A stretch of DNA of 64,000 nt from Acidobacteriaceae bacterium (GCA_035944135.1 DASZBM010000002.1:372001-436000); one strand, 5' to 3'; counted from the stretch's first letter, positions 26,017 through 35,122 are shown. Made by a program: numbers and translations. Notes: generated by a model not told the origin, from the letters alone.

Positions 26017-27261
26017 TCACGTGGCGGGCGCGAGGTGGAGTGCGGGGTGGAGCGCGGGGGCGGCGAGGGGGGCGGGTTGCGGCGGACCGTCGAGCCGGGG
26101 CCACCAGGTGGAGGCGAGGGTGAGGCCGATGATGGGGAGCGCGAGCCAGCAGGTGGCCTCGCCGGCGATGAGGAAGCGCAGCAAGGGCGAGACGAGGAGC
26201 GCGCCGAGGGAGATCTGCGTTATTAGCAGGCGGTAGTTGGGGGTGGGGTTGCGGAGGAGGTGGTCGGCGAGGAGCGGAAGCGGGAGGAGGAGGAGCGTGA
26301 GGTCGTAGAAGAAGAGGTGGTAGCTGACGAGCATGGCGGTGCAGAGCGCGAGGGGAAGTGAGGGGCGCTGGAGGGCGGTCCAGACGAAGAGTGCGAGCGA
26401 GGCGGCGAGGATGAGGATGTGGGGCAGGATGTGGGGCCAGGCTGCGGCCCGCGTGAGTGTGAAGAGGAGCCCGTAGAGGTTGGGCATCTGCTCGGGGAGG
26501 ATGGCGAAGTGGAGCTGGAGGGCGCGGTCGGCGGTAACGCTGGTGGTCATGGAGAAGAGCGAGTGGAGGTAAGCGACGAATGCTGTGGGGCCGATGAGGT
26601 AGATCGAGAGCGCGGTGAGGAGAGCGGAACCGCTGAGGAAGCCTGCGATGAATCGCCACTGACGCCAGAGGAGGAAGAGAAGCGCGACAGGGAGGGCGAC
26701 TTGAAACTTAATGAGCGCGAGCGAGAGGATGAGGCCCGCGGCGAGGTTGTGGTTGCGGCGGAGGCAGACGAAGGCGGCGCAGAAGAGCAAAAGAAGGAGG
26801 ATGGAGAGCTGGCCCATGAGGAGCGCGATCGCCGCGGGAAGGAACGAAAGGATGAGTAGCGCAGGCGCGGGTTTCCAGCGGGCGGAGAGGGCGGTGAGGA
26901 AGGGTCGCAGGAGTGAATACGCCGCGAAGAGCAGAGCGCAATTGATCGCGGCAAAGACGAAGTAGGCGGTCCAGAAGGAGAGCAGCGAGAGAGGCGCAAA
27001 CGGCAGCGCGGTGAAGGGCGGCGGCATGAAGGGGAGTGCGCGGGGCTCGGGGCTGACGAGGGCGGATTGGAAGTGCTGCTCGGCGGCGTAGTCGTAGAGC
27101 TGGGCGGCGTGCCCGGTGCGAAGCATGGAACCGGCGGTGTAGAAGGCGCGAAAATCGATGTACCGGCGGGCGACGATGGGGATGCCGGTGAGCAGCGTGC
27201 ACACCTGGAGCGCGAGCAGGGCTCCGAGATAGAGCTTGAGGCGTTTTTGGGTGAAAAACAC
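26017..27261 (-). CDS. GT87 / DUF2029-like polytopic membrane protein, copy 2
   Basis: A 414-residue integral membrane protein, closely similar to its downstream neighbour: same first residues (FFTQKRLKLYLG), same IDFRAFYTAGSMLRTG acidic loop, same PPPFTALPFAPLSLL and LALIKFQVALPVALLFLLWRQWRF helices. It starts at GTG with GGAG eight bases upstream and TATACT 34 bases upstream. The duplication therefore includes the leader region. The C-terminal 30 residues are Ala/Pro-rich. It probably transfers a sugar from a polyprenyl donor on the periplasmic face; this is inferred from the fold only. Confidence 0.78.
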   Translation of the reverse strand: MFFTQKRLKLYLGALLALQVCTLLTGIPIVARRYIDFRAFYTAGSMLRTGHAAQLYDYAAEQHFQSALVSPEPRALPFMPPPFTALPFAPLSLLSFWTAYFVFAAINCALLFAAYSLLRPFLTALSARWKPAPALLILSFLPAAIALLMGQLSILLLLLFCAAFVCLRRNHNLAAGLILSLALIKFQVALPVALLFLLWRQWRFIAGFLSGSALLTALSIYLIGPTAFVAYLHSLFSMTTSVTADRALQLHFAILPEQMPNLYGLLFTLTRAAAWPHILPHILILAASLALFVWTALQRPSLPLALCTAMLVSYHLFFYDLTLLLLPLPLLADHLLRNPTPNYRLLITQISLGALLVSPLLRFLIAGEATCWLALPIIGLTLASTWWPRLDGPPQPAPLAAPALHPALHLAPAT

Positions 27262-27327
27262 CGGAGTGGCTCCGCTGAATCGGTGAGGTGCGGGAAGTAT
27301 AGCGCGGGTGTAGCGAGTCCGATTGGC

Positions 27328-27333
27328 TACACT
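27328..27333 (+). promoter_or_regulatory. Candidate -10 box of glyQ
   Basis: TACACT seven bases before the ATG at 27341. The bases between read GGAAGGA, which is too close to act as a normal ribosome site for that ATG but well placed for the in-frame GTG at 27350. Confidence 0.35.
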
Positions 27334-27340
27334 GGAAGGA

Positions 27341-28336
27341 ATGAGTTTAGTGAATGAGAAGAAGGCTCTGACGTTTCAGGAGCTGTTGTTTGTGCTGCAG
27401 GACTTCTGGGCGAAGCGCGGGTGCGTGTTGACGCAGCCGTATGACCTGGAGGTCGGCGCGGGGACGATGTCTCCGGATACGTTTCTGCGCGTGCTGGGGC
27501 CGCGGCCGATCTGGATTGCGTATGCGCAGCCTTCGCGCAGGCCGGCGGATGGTCGGTATGGCGAGAATCCGAACCGACTGTTTCGGCACACGCAGCTGCA
27601 GGTGATTCTGAAGCCGCCACCGGAGGATGTGCAGGCGGTCTATCTGGAGTCGCTGAAGGCGATCGGGATTGATCTGCGCGAGCACGACATCAAGTTTGAA
27701 GAGGACAACTGGGAGTGGCCGGTGGGCGGCGCGTGGGGTGTCGGCTGGCAGGTAATGCTGGATGGGCAGGAGATTACGCAGTTCACGTACTTCCAGCAGT
27801 GCGGCGGAATGGATCTGGATCCGATCTCGGGCGAGATTACGTACGGGATGGAGCGGATCGCGCAGTTTTTGCAAGACAAGGATTCGATCTACGACATCGT
27901 GTGGTCGCGCGATCCGGTGACAGGTGAAGAGCGGACGTATGGAGAGGTGAGGCTGCATGAAGAGCAGCAGTTCTCGGCGTACAGCTTTGACTACGCGGAT
28001 GTGGATTCGCTGTGGAAGCACCTGGAGCTGTATGAGGCGGAGTGTTTGAAGCTGCTGGAGCGGGCGAAGGCGGTGTTTGCGAGCGAGTCAGCAAGTCAGC
28101 GAGTCAGCGAGTCAGCGGGAGATCTGGCGGTGCTGCGGTTTCCGACCTTGGGAGCGTATGAGTTGGCGCTGAAGTGCTCGCATACGTTCAATCTGCTGGA
28201 TGCGCGTGGCGCGATCAGCGTGACGGAGCGCGTGGGCGTGATGGCGCGGATCAGGAATCTGATTGTGGGTGTGGCCAAGGTTTATGCGGAGCAGGAGAGG
28301 TTGAAGTTTCCGACGGGCTCTGCGGTTGTGGTGTAG
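27341..28336 (+). CDS. glyQ: Glycyl-tRNA synthetase alpha subunit
   Basis: Catalytic subunit of the alpha2beta2 bacterial glycyl-tRNA synthetase. The 331-residue product shows [43 protein letters not shown]-type ([11 protein letters not shown]), and SFNLLDAR-type C-terminal helices. It is longer than E. coli GlyQ because residues about 248-258 ([11 protein letters not shown]) come from four tandem copies of the octamer GCGAGTCA. The insert lies in the linker before the C-terminal helical domain. GTG 27350 is an alternative start. glyS follows after 71 bases. Confidence 0.94.
   Translation: MSLVNEKKALTFQELLFVLQDFWAKRGCVLTQPYDLEVGAGTMSPDTFLRVLGPRPIWIAYAQPSRRPADGRYGENPNRLFRHTQLQVILKPPPEDVQAVYLESLKAIGIDLREHDIKFEEDNWEWPVGGAWGVGWQVMLDGQEITQFTYFQQCGGMDLDPISGEITYGMERIAQFLQDKDSIYDIVWSRDPVTGEERTYGEVRLHEEQQFSAYSFDYADVDSLWKHLELYEAECLKLLERAKAVFASESASQRVSESAGDLAVLRFPTLGAYELALKCSHTFNLLDARGAISVTERVGVMARIRNLIVGVAKVYAEQERLKFPTGSAVVV
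28083..28114 (+). repeat. Octamer tandem repeat inside glyQ
   Basis: Four units of GCGAGTCA (the second reads GCAAGTCA) in a row inside the coding sequence. Because the unit is eight bases, gain or loss of one unit would shift the frame of an essential gene. Confidence 0.8.
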
Positions 28337-28347
28337 CGGGTTTAGAG

Positions 28348-28386
28348 ACGCAGATTCCCTGCGGGAATGACAACAAGAAAAGCAAC
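28348..28386 (-). repeat. Dispersed repeat, copy 2 (partner at 18603-18640)
   Basis: Inverted relative to the first copy; it fills most of the gap between glyQ and glyS and contains CCTGCGGGAATGACA. Confidence 0.6.
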
Positions 28387-28407
28387 AGTAAAGGCGAGAG
28401 CGAACGC

Positions 28408-30555
28408 GTGGCGGATTTTCTTTTTGAGATTGGGTTGGAAGAGGTGCCTGCGCGGATGGTGGCGGGCGCCGAGGCGGAGTTGTTGCGCAGGACGGTGGCG
28501 CTGCTCGGCAAGGAAGGTTTGCTCGAAGAAGGAGTGAATCTCGACAGCGAAGGCGTGAAGAGCTACTCGACGCCGCGGAGGCTGGCGGTGCTGGTGCGCG
28601 GTGTGAAGGCGCAGCAGGCGGATGTTACCGAGGACCTGGTGGGGCCGGCGGTGAAGATCGCGTTCAAGGATGGAAAGCCGGGGCCGGCCGCGGAGGCGTT
28701 TGCGAAGAAGTGCGGCGTGGGTGTGGCCGCGCTGAAGACGGTGGAGACCTCGAAGGGCGAGTACGTTGCGGCGAGCGTGACGAAAAAAGGACGCAGCGCG
28801 GCGGAAGTCATTCGCGCGGAGCTGCCCAAGGAAGTTGGCGCGATCTACTGGGCGAAGAATATGTACTGGCGCGCTGGCAAGCCGGAGCGGTTTGTGAGGC
28901 CGGTGCTGTGGATGGTGTGTTTGCTCGATGGAGAGGTTGTGCCCGTGGAGTTTGCGGGACGCACGGCTGGACGCGAGACGTTTGGGCATCGTGTGTTGAG
29001 CGATGGAAGGCCGGTGGTGATTGCAAAACCGGGTGAGTACGCGGAGAAGCTTGAGTCTGCGTTTGTCGTTGCCGATGTTGAGGTGCGGCGGCAGCGGATT
29101 CGGAAGGAGCTGGATAAGGCGACTCGTACGGTTGAGGGTGCGCGCTGGCGTGAGGATGAGCCGCTGGTGGATCAGGTGACGCACCTGACCGAGTGGCCCA
29201 CTGTTCTGATGGGAGGATTTGAGAGCGCGTATTTGAAGTTGCCGGAGGAGGTTCTGGTGACGGTGATGCGCGATCACCAGAAGTACTTTGCGGTGGACGA
29301 TGCTGGCGGGAAATTAGCACCTCACTTTCTGGCGGTGCTGAATGTTGAGTTGACGGCGGAGAACGAGGCGATCATCCGCCAGGGGAATGAGCGCGTGCTG
29401 CGAGCGCGGTTCAATGATGCTCGGTTCTTCTGGGAGTTCGATCAGCGCGTGCCGCTGATGGACAGATTGCCGCTGCTCGAGAAAGTGACGTTCCAGAAGG
29501 AGCTGGGGAGTTACGCGGAGAAGACGGAGCGCGTGCATGCGCTGGTGGTGCGGCTCACGCAGTTGTTGGGAGTGCGTGGGACGATGCTGGATGCCGAGGG
29601 CGTGCAGGGCGCGGCTCTGCTGGCGAAGACGGACCTCACCACGGAACTGGTGAAGGAGTTTACGGAGCTGCAGGGCGTGGTTGGCGGGCTGTATGCGCGG
29701 GCGCAGGGGTTGAAGGCAGTTGTAGCGAATGCGATCTATGACCAGTACAAGCCGGCGAGCGCGACGGATAGCCTGCCGCGGTCGCTGGAGGGTGCGCTGC
29801 TGGGGTTGGCAGATCGCGTGGATACGCTGACGGGAATGTTTGGGTTGGGCATGGAACCCACGGGATCGAAGGACCCGTTTGCGCTGCGGCGCGCGGCGAA
29901 TGCTGTGGTGCGGCTGTTGGCCGAGACGGATTTGCCGCTGGGATTGGAAGAGGTGCTCGGCGCGGCCGGGCCGGTGCCGGATGCGGTGATGGCGCGGCTG
30001 AGGTTGTTCTTTGCCGAGCGTATGGATTTCTATCTGCGCGAGGTGCGCGGCCAGGCGTATGACGTTGCAAAGGCCGTGATGATTACGGGGCAGGATGATC
30101 TGCGGGATCTGGTCGCGCGCGCTGAGGCAGTAACGGCGGTGCGTAGTGGAGAGAACGCGGCGACGTTCCTGGCGGTGGCGGCGGCTTTCAAGCGTATGCG
30201 CAACATCCTGGAGCAGGCGCAGGAACGCAATGAGGAGTTTGCAGACGAGGTGGATGCGGCCCTGCTGAAGGATGATGCGGAGCGCGCGCTGAATGAGACG
30301 GGAGCAAAGGTCGCCGCGGAGGTCGAGCGGCTGGCTGCGCGGCGCGAGTACGGGCCGGCGCTGACGGCGATTGCAGGAATGCGGCCGGTGGTGGATGCGT
30401 TCTTCGATCGCGTGATGGTGATGGCTCCGGAGCCTGAGATCAGGGCGAACCGACTGACGCTAGTGGGTAGGACGGTGAAGGATTTTTCGCGGATTGCGGA
30501 CTTTTCGGAGATTGTGGTGCCTGTTACTGGTTTCAGCATCCAGCAAACTCGGTGA
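28408..30555 (+). CDS. glyS: Glycyl-tRNA synthetase beta subunit
   Basis: Beta subunit responsible for tRNA recognition in the alpha2beta2 enzyme. The frame is open from 28174, but the protein begins with the family start DFLFEIGLEEVPARM right after GTG 28408, giving 715 residues (E. coli has 689). Further landmarks: STPRRLAVLV, the DHQKYF segment and the LEGALLGLADRVDTL region. The C-terminal part resembles the anticodon-binding DALR-type helices (AAAFKRMRNI). It is co-directional with glyQ and probably cotranscribed with it. Confidence 0.94.
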   Translation: MADFLFEIGLEEVPARMVAGAEAELLRRTVALLGKEGLLEEGVNLDSEGVKSYSTPRRLAVLVRGVKAQQADVTEDLVGPAVKIAFKDGKPGPAAEAFAKKCGVGVAALKTVETSKGEYVAASVTKKGRSAAEVIRAELPKEVGAIYWAKNMYWRAGKPERFVRPVLWMVCLLDGEVVPVEFAGRTAGRETFGHRVLSDGRPVVIAKPGEYAEKLESAFVVADVEVRRQRIRKELDKATRTVEGARWREDEPLVDQVTHLTEWPTVLMGGFESAYLKLPEEVLVTVMRDHQKYFAVDDAGGKLAPHFLAVLNVELTAENEAIIRQGNERVLRARFNDARFFWEFDQRVPLMDRLPLLEKVTFQKELGSYAEKTERVHALVVRLTQLLGVRGTMLDAEGVQGAALLAKTDLTTELVKEFTELQGVVGGLYARAQGLKAVVANAIYDQYKPASATDSLPRSLEGALLGLADRVDTLTGMFGLGMEPTGSKDPFALRRAANAVVRLLAETDLPLGLEEVLGAAGPVPDAVMARLRLFFAERMDFYLREVRGQAYDVAKAVMITGQDDLRDLVARAEAVTAVRSGENAATFLAVAAAFKRMRNILEQAQERNEEFADEVDAALLKDDAERALNETGAKVAAEVERLAARREYGPALTAIAGMRPVVDAFFDRVMVMAPEPEIRANRLTLVGRTVKDFSRIADFSEIVVPVTGFSIQQTR

Positions 30556-30606
30556 TGTGCGATCAGCTTCCAGCTTTCAGCTGCGAGCTGCCAGCTTCTC
30601 ACGAAG

Positions 30607-30634
30607 GGTTGCGCAACGAGTTTTCAGATGCGAG
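30607..30634. repeat. 28-bp direct repeat, left copy
   Basis: Exactly repeated at 31893-31920. The two copies flank the Old Yellow Enzyme gene. Starts GGTTGCGCAACGAG, which contains the palindrome GTTGCGCAAC. Confidence 0.8.
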
Positions 30635-30753
30635 ATGCGAGTCATTGTTGTGCGCGAAACTTTAATTGCGCAGTGAACGTTCGACGGCGGTCGAATCGTT
30701 GGTGGTAGGACAGTCATCTAATCCGTGAGCGATATTGCTCTGGAGGATTGTCT

Positions 30754-31830
30754 GTGCCCACTCTGTTTGATCCGCTGAAACTTGGAGATATCGTTCTTCC
30801 GAACCGCATCATCATGGCTCCGTTGACGAGGTTGCGGGGAACTGCGGAGCATCTGCCGACAGAGTTGATGCCGAGCTATTACGCGCAACGGGCGAGCGCG
30901 GGGTTGATCGTCTCCGAGGGCATTCCGATTGATCCGATGGGTGTGGGGTATCCGCATGTGCCAGGGCTGTGGAGCGAGGAGCAGGCGGAGCTTTGGAAGC
31001 CTGTGACCAAAGCCGTGCATGCGGCTGGCGGGCGAATATTTGCGCAGATCTGGCATGTGGGCAGGATTTCGGACCCGGTGTATCTGAACGGGAAAGAGCC
31101 AGTGGCTCCGAGTGCGATTGCGGCGACGGGGCATGTGAGCCTGCTGCGGCCGATGAAGCAGTTTGAGACGCCGCGGGCGCTGGATGTGGATGAGATTCCG
31201 GGGATCATCGCTGCCTACAAGCGAGGCGCGGAGCTGGCGAAGGCGGCTGGGTTTGACGGCGTGGAGCTGCACGGAGCGAATGGATATCTGCTGGACCAGT
31301 TTTTGCAGAGCGGGTCGAATCACAGGACGGACAAGTACGGCGGAAGCGTGGAGAACCGCGCGCGGTTGATGCTGGAGGTCACGGATGCTGTGGCCGGGGT
31401 GTGGGGACCGGGGCGTGTGGGCATGCATCTGGCGCCGCGCGGCGATTCACACGGCATCAGCGACGCGAACCCGGCGGAGACGTTTGGGTATGTGGCGCGT
31501 GAGTTGGGCAAGCGGAAGATCGCGTTCCTGATGGCGCGCGAGTATGAGGCGCCGGGATGGCTGGGGCCGCAGTTGAAACAACAATTCGGCGGGGCGTACA
31601 TCGCGAACGAGAAGTTTACGTTTGAAAGCGCGCGGGACGTTGTGGAGCGCGGCGATGCGGATGCGGTGGCGTTTGGGAAACTGTGGATCGCGAATCCCGA
31701 TTTAGTGGAGCGTTTCCGGCGCAAGGCGGAGCTGAATCAGCCGCAGGCGGAGACGTTTTATGCGCATGGCGCAACGGGGTACCTGGATTATCCTGCGCTG
31801 GGGGTGGAAGGATTGCGCGATCAGCTCTGA
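30754..31830 (+). CDS. Old Yellow Enzyme family alkene reductase
   Basis: FMN-dependent NAD(P)H oxidoreductase that reduces activated C=C bonds. The GTG at 30754 has GGAGG seven bases before it; the TTG at 30748 is too close. The 358-residue TIM barrel shows PLTRLRG, QIWHVGR, the substrate-binding pair in ELHGANGYLLDQFLQ, and RTDKYGGS. The C-terminal phosphate-binding part ends in AFGKLWIANPDL. Its closest relatives are probably NemA/OYE-type reductases, by motif. The gene is bracketed by identical 28-base repeats; no regulator is adjacent. Confidence 0.93.
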   Translation: MPTLFDPLKLGDIVLPNRIIMAPLTRLRGTAEHLPTELMPSYYAQRASAGLIVSEGIPIDPMGVGYPHVPGLWSEEQAELWKPVTKAVHAAGGRIFAQIWHVGRISDPVYLNGKEPVAPSAIAATGHVSLLRPMKQFETPRALDVDEIPGIIAAYKRGAELAKAAGFDGVELHGANGYLLDQFLQSGSNHRTDKYGGSVENRARLMLEVTDAVAGVWGPGRVGMHLAPRGDSHGISDANPAETFGYVARELGKRKIAFLMAREYEAPGWLGPQLKQQFGGAYIANEKFTFESARDVVERGDADAVAFGKLWIANPDLVERFRRKAELNQPQAETFYAHGATGYLDYPALGVEGLRDQL

Positions 31831-31892
31831 ACTGCGAGCTTTCCGTCTGGGTCAAGCGTAAGGGGTCGTGCACTTCAGGCACCCTGCGACAA

Positions 31893-31920
31893 GGTTGCGC
31901 AACGAGTTTTCAGATGCGAG
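31893..31920. repeat. 28-bp direct repeat, right copy
   Basis: Identical to 30607-30634 over 28 bases; the preceding bases also resemble each other (GCGACAAGG here, ACGAAGG there). Confidence 0.8.
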
Positions 31921-32005
31921 CGGTGAGTTGCGAGTTCATGAACAGCGGCACTGGAAACGCACGCTCTGATGGCGTTGAATGGATGCAGGTAGTTCAGGAG
32001 GTGTG

Positions 32006-33055
32006 ATGACCCCGAAGGATCGGCCGGCGGTGGTGCCGGATGCGGCGCGCGAGAAGAGTGGTGATGGGCGGGGAGTGCAGCCGCCGATTCTGTTTGAGCG
32101 GACGCAGGAGGTCATTGGCCGGCTGGAGCACGAGCTCGGCGAGCCGATGCTGACTTACTGGAACTCGAACAAGGGATCGATATGCCAGAACGATGTGGCG
32201 GGGCTTTATGGGCTGCTGCAGCGGCTGGGCAAGCTGGATCGGCTGTCGATGTTCATCAAGTCGGATGGCGGATCGGGACAGGCGTCGCTGCGCATGGTGA
32301 ACCTGCTGCGGCAGTACACGAAACATCTGACGGTGCTGGTGCCGTTTGAGTGCCAGAGTGCGGCGACGATGCTGGCGCTGGGTGCGGACAGAATTCTGAT
32401 GGGGCCGATCGCGCATTTGTCGGCGGTAGATACGTCGCTGACACACGATTTGTCGCCGATCGATCGCGATAACGATCGCGTGAGTGTGAGCCAGGATGAA
32501 CTGCAGCGCGTGGTGGGGCTGTGGCAGAAGCAGGCGACGACGGAGACGGCGAATCCGTATGAGTCGCTGTTCCGGTATGTGCATCCGCTGGTGATTGGAG
32601 CTGTGGACCGGTCGAGTGCGCTGTCGACGAAGCTGTGCCTGGAAATTCTTTCGTATCACATGAGCGATTTAGAGAAGGCGACGGCGATCAGCGAGGTGCT
32701 GAACTCGGGGTATCCGTCGCACAGCTATCCGATCACGCTGCGTGAGGCGCAGAGGATTGGCCTGCACACGGAGCCGATGCCGGATTCGATCAGTCATCTG
32801 CTGTTTGAGTTGAATGAGATCTATGCGGAGATGGGGCAAAACGCGTATGTGGATTTTGACGAGCGGAACTCGCACGACAACAGCATTTCGAATGTGATGG
32901 AAGCGAGCGGGTTCCAGGTGTTCTTCCAGTTGAATAAGGACTGGCACTATAGGACGGAGGAGCGGCGGTGGGTCGCGCTGAATGATCGGAGCGGGTGGAA
33001 GCGCGCGCAGGTGGTGGATGGAGCGGTGTCGGTGACGGCGTTCCACGTGCGGTGA
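32006..33055 (+). CDS. ClpP/crotonase-fold serine peptidase-like protein
   Basis: The 349-residue protein resembles the serine dehydrogenase proteinase (SDH/SppA-like) family. The ATG 32006 follows AGGAGG at a five-base spacing. The core reads IKSDGGSGQASLRMVNLL, then FECQSAATMLALGADRILMG; the Ser of QSAATM sits where the ClpP/SppA nucleophile is expected, and GPIAHLSAVD follows as in that fold. There is no signal peptide or membrane helix, so it is cytoplasmic. Physiological substrate unknown; it could also be an inactive member. Confidence 0.78.
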   Translation: MTPKDRPAVVPDAAREKSGDGRGVQPPILFERTQEVIGRLEHELGEPMLTYWNSNKGSICQNDVAGLYGLLQRLGKLDRLSMFIKSDGGSGQASLRMVNLLRQYTKHLTVLVPFECQSAATMLALGADRILMGPIAHLSAVDTSLTHDLSPIDRDNDRVSVSQDELQRVVGLWQKQATTETANPYESLFRYVHPLVIGAVDRSSALSTKLCLEILSYHMSDLEKATAISEVLNSGYPSHSYPITLREAQRIGLHTEPMPDSISHLLFELNEIYAEMGQNAYVDFDERNSHDNSISNVMEASGFQVFFQLNKDWHYRTEERRWVALNDRSGWKRAQVVDGAVSVTAFHVR

Positions 33056-33065
33056 TGCGGGCATC

Positions 33066-33130
33066 GTTCAACCCAACCCACGACGGTGTCGCGAGGGACC
33101 CCGGCCTGTCGTCATGAATGGGGCACCCGG
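33066..33130. repeat. Intergenic copy of the recO palindromic element
   Basis: The 25 bases 33106-33130 are identical to 22440-22464 in recO. The left half (CCCACGAC) is separated from the right arm by a longer spacer than in recO. Confidence 0.75.
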
Positions 33131-33149
33131 CGGTTGGCTGTCGCGAGTC

Positions 33150-34238
33150 TTATTGTGTGCGGTGGTGGGTTGTGAGTCTGGCGAGGAACTCCTGGGCGAG
33201 AGTGTTGGCTGCTCTGCCGGCTGAAAGGACGGCCCAGTTGGCGAGGAAGAGGTGAGCGCCGCGATCCGCGGTGGGATAGTAGGTGTTCGACAGGGCTGCG
33301 GAGGCCATATCTCCGCCGAGGCCGGAGTAGTTGAATTCGATTTTGCCGTTGTCTCCGTGAGTGAGGAAGATGGAGCGCAGGGCGTGGCCGACGCGCTGTC
33401 GCGGCGTGCCTTCTCCGTCGTAGAAGTAGCGAGGGTCCTGATGCAGGAGGGTGGGAAGAATCGCTCCGCCGATGAGGATGTCGGAGACGCCGCCGGCGTA
33501 GGCAGCGCCATAACGCTGGCCGTATCCCTTGAGGCCCTGTTGATAGGCCGGTGTGTCTGAGGCCTGATGGATTGCAGCGAGGGTGGCGGCTCCCATGAAG
33601 GTAACGACGTCCGTCTCGGCCCTGATGGCGAGGTTGAATTTCATAGACGGAGACATTGGGACGACGTTCCTGTCATAGACGACGAAGAAACTTGGAACGA
33701 CACCGAGGACGCGCTGCGTCTCCTCACCTTTGACTTGTTGGGCAGCCATCTGCTCTGGAGATACAGCGGTGACGCTGGTCTCGACTGCCGAGATCTTCAA
33801 TTTGATTTCGCGGAGGTCGAGATCCTGCCCGGGCTGCAAGGCGATTAGCTGGGAGTCCCACTCGCTGAAGCCAGGCGCTGTGATCGACAGGCGGTAGGTG
33901 TCGGTGGTATCGAGGTCGGCGAAGGCGAAGTGGCCGTTGGCGTCGGCGGTCAGGGAAGACATGTAGTTGCTCTTCTGGCCGGTGATGGAAACCGCTGCGC
34001 CTGAAATGGAATCGCCATCGCTGTCGAGGACGTTGCCGTTGATAGTGGCAACTGCCGAAGCCGGCGGCTGCAGCGTTTGGCTGAGCGCGAACTGCGGCGC
34101 GCAGCAAAGCGCTGCGAACAAGGCGACGGTTGCAAGGAGACCCATCAGGACAGCTTCTTTCCAGAGTTTACGCCGATGATCGTGGGCGATGACGGTCTGG
34201 CTCAGCGAGTAGATATGCGGGGGCTCGGGGAAGGGCAT
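33150..34238 (-). CDS. Exported protein with carboxypeptidase-regulatory domain
   Basis: A 362-residue protein of a type common in Acidobacteria. A hydrophobic segment (about residues 32-50) acts as signal or anchor. Next is a carboxypeptidase-regulatory-like beta domain, GNVLDSDGDSISGAAVSI to LRLSITAPGF-type (about 65-135). The C-terminal 200 residues are uncharacterised, with a Gly-rich stretch (YGAAYAGGVSDILIGGAILP) and HQDPRYFYDGEG. An alternative start at the Met just before the hydrophobic segment is possible, because no ribosome site precedes 34238. It probably resides in the cell envelope; role unknown. Confidence 0.75.
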   Translation of the reverse strand: MPFPEPPHIYSLSQTVIAHDHRRKLWKEAVLMGLLATVALFAALCCAPQFALSQTLQPPASAVATINGNVLDSDGDSISGAAVSITGQKSNYMSSLTADANGHFAFADLDTTDTYRLSITAPGFSEWDSQLIALQPGQDLDLREIKLKISAVETSVTAVSPEQMAAQQVKGEETQRVLGVVPSFFVVYDRNVVPMSPSMKFNLAIRAETDVVTFMGAATLAAIHQASDTPAYQQGLKGYGQRYGAAYAGGVSDILIGGAILPTLLHQDPRYFYDGEGTPRQRVGHALRSIFLTHGDNGKIEFNYSGLGGDMASAALSNTYYPTADRGAHLFLANWAVLSAGRAANTLAQEFLARLTTHHRTQ

Positions 34239-34269
34239 TGCATGTTGGGGTTAGGGGGAGTGCGACCCG

Positions 34270-34318
34270 CTTATGACGATGATGAGACTGTCCTCATGGA
34301 TGTGGCGCCGGCACCCGG
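34270..34318. repeat. Diverged copy of the palindromic element
   Basis: TGTCCTCATGGATG... ends in GGCACCCGG, as the recO and 33-kb copies do, but with several changes. The rest of the gap (34319-34382) holds a GCTAAGGTCGCGAAGG-type repeat-like stretch and no gene. Confidence 0.4.
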
Positions 34319-34382
34319 CAAAGGCTTTGACGCTAAGGTCGCGAAGGTGCGCGAAGGTTCGCCATGGCGGTCGTGGCCGGTC

Positions 34383-35048
34383 TTAGTTGAGGCGTTGGAG
34401 GCGGGCGATGAGTTTTTCGGCGAGGGGTTCGCCGGATTCGGTCCAGAGGAGGCGGCTGGAGATGCCGCAGTGTTTTTCGACGGAGAGAGTGAAGGCAAGG
34501 AGCTTTTCGATGTTCTGCTGGACGCGTTTGGCGGTGTCGGCGTCGAGGGCTTCGTCGTCTGTGCCTTCAAAGGTCCAGGGCGTGTCGAGGCCGAAGTCGA
34601 CGCGGATGTGGCCGTTCTGTTCGTAGGAGCCGAGGTCGAAGTCGGGGCCGAAGCCGACGATGCGGACGCGGGAGGGCTCGAGTCGCCAGGCGGTGTCGAG
34701 GCCGGCGGGAGAGGGTTCGGGGACCCAGAGGCGCCAGCGCATTTCGAACTCGTAGGCGGTGTCGTCGTGGAGCTGCTCGGTGGCTTCGGCGACGGCGGTT
34801 TCGGGGAGGGAGGTTTCGGCATCGGAGGCTTCGGAGCGCTCATCGTTGACGTAGATGCGCTGGTAGATGGGGGACTCGGCCCAGTCGATGGGATAGGCGG
34901 AGGCGGCGGCGACGCGGGCGAGCTCGGGGTGGGAGCCGGCTTCGCGCGAAACGGTGATGAACTGGCGCATGACGCACACGAGTGCGTCGGGCAGGGACTG
35001 GAGCCTGAAGTTGGGGAACCAGAGGCTCAGGTAAAGCTGGTCGGCCAT
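34383..35048 (-). CDS. Conserved-looking hypothetical protein
   Basis: A 221-residue, acidic, soluble protein without signal peptide or membrane segment. I do not recognise a family. It begins MADQLYLSLWFPNFR and is rich in Trp, Phe and Glu, with a central EFEMRWRLWVPEP stretch. Codon use fits its surroundings and no other long frame competes, so it is probably real. A TACAAT box six bases before the ATG supports the start. It diverges from the LptC-like gene. Confidence 0.75.
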   Translation of the reverse strand: MADQLYLSLWFPNFRLQSLPDALVCVMRQFITVSREAGSHPELARVAAASAYPIDWAESPIYQRIYVNDERSEASDAETSLPETAVAEATEQLHDDTAYEFEMRWRLWVPEPSPAGLDTAWRLEPSRVRIVGFGPDFDLGSYEQNGHIRVDFGLDTPWTFEGTDDEALDADTAKRVQQNIEKLLAFTLSVEKHCGISSRLLWTESGEPLAEKLIARLQRLN

Positions 35049-35054
35049 GAGGGA

Positions 35055-35060
35055 ATTGTA
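35055..35060 (-). promoter_or_regulatory. Candidate -10 box of the 34.4-35.0 kb gene
   Basis: TACAAT on the minus strand, six bases before the ATG at 35048; leaderless arrangement. Confidence 0.45.
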
Positions 35061-35122
35061 TTGTGAGCGACGGAAGGAGGGACGAGAGGGATGTGGATGA
35101 GAAGATGATGTGAGGCAAGAGA

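Noticed and set aside
25955-26659. Upstream extension of the first GT87-like frame (629-codon frame to 26659)
   Set aside because: It lies antisense to the paralogue, is a Pro/Arg/His-rich translation, and the paralogue shows where the true start is.
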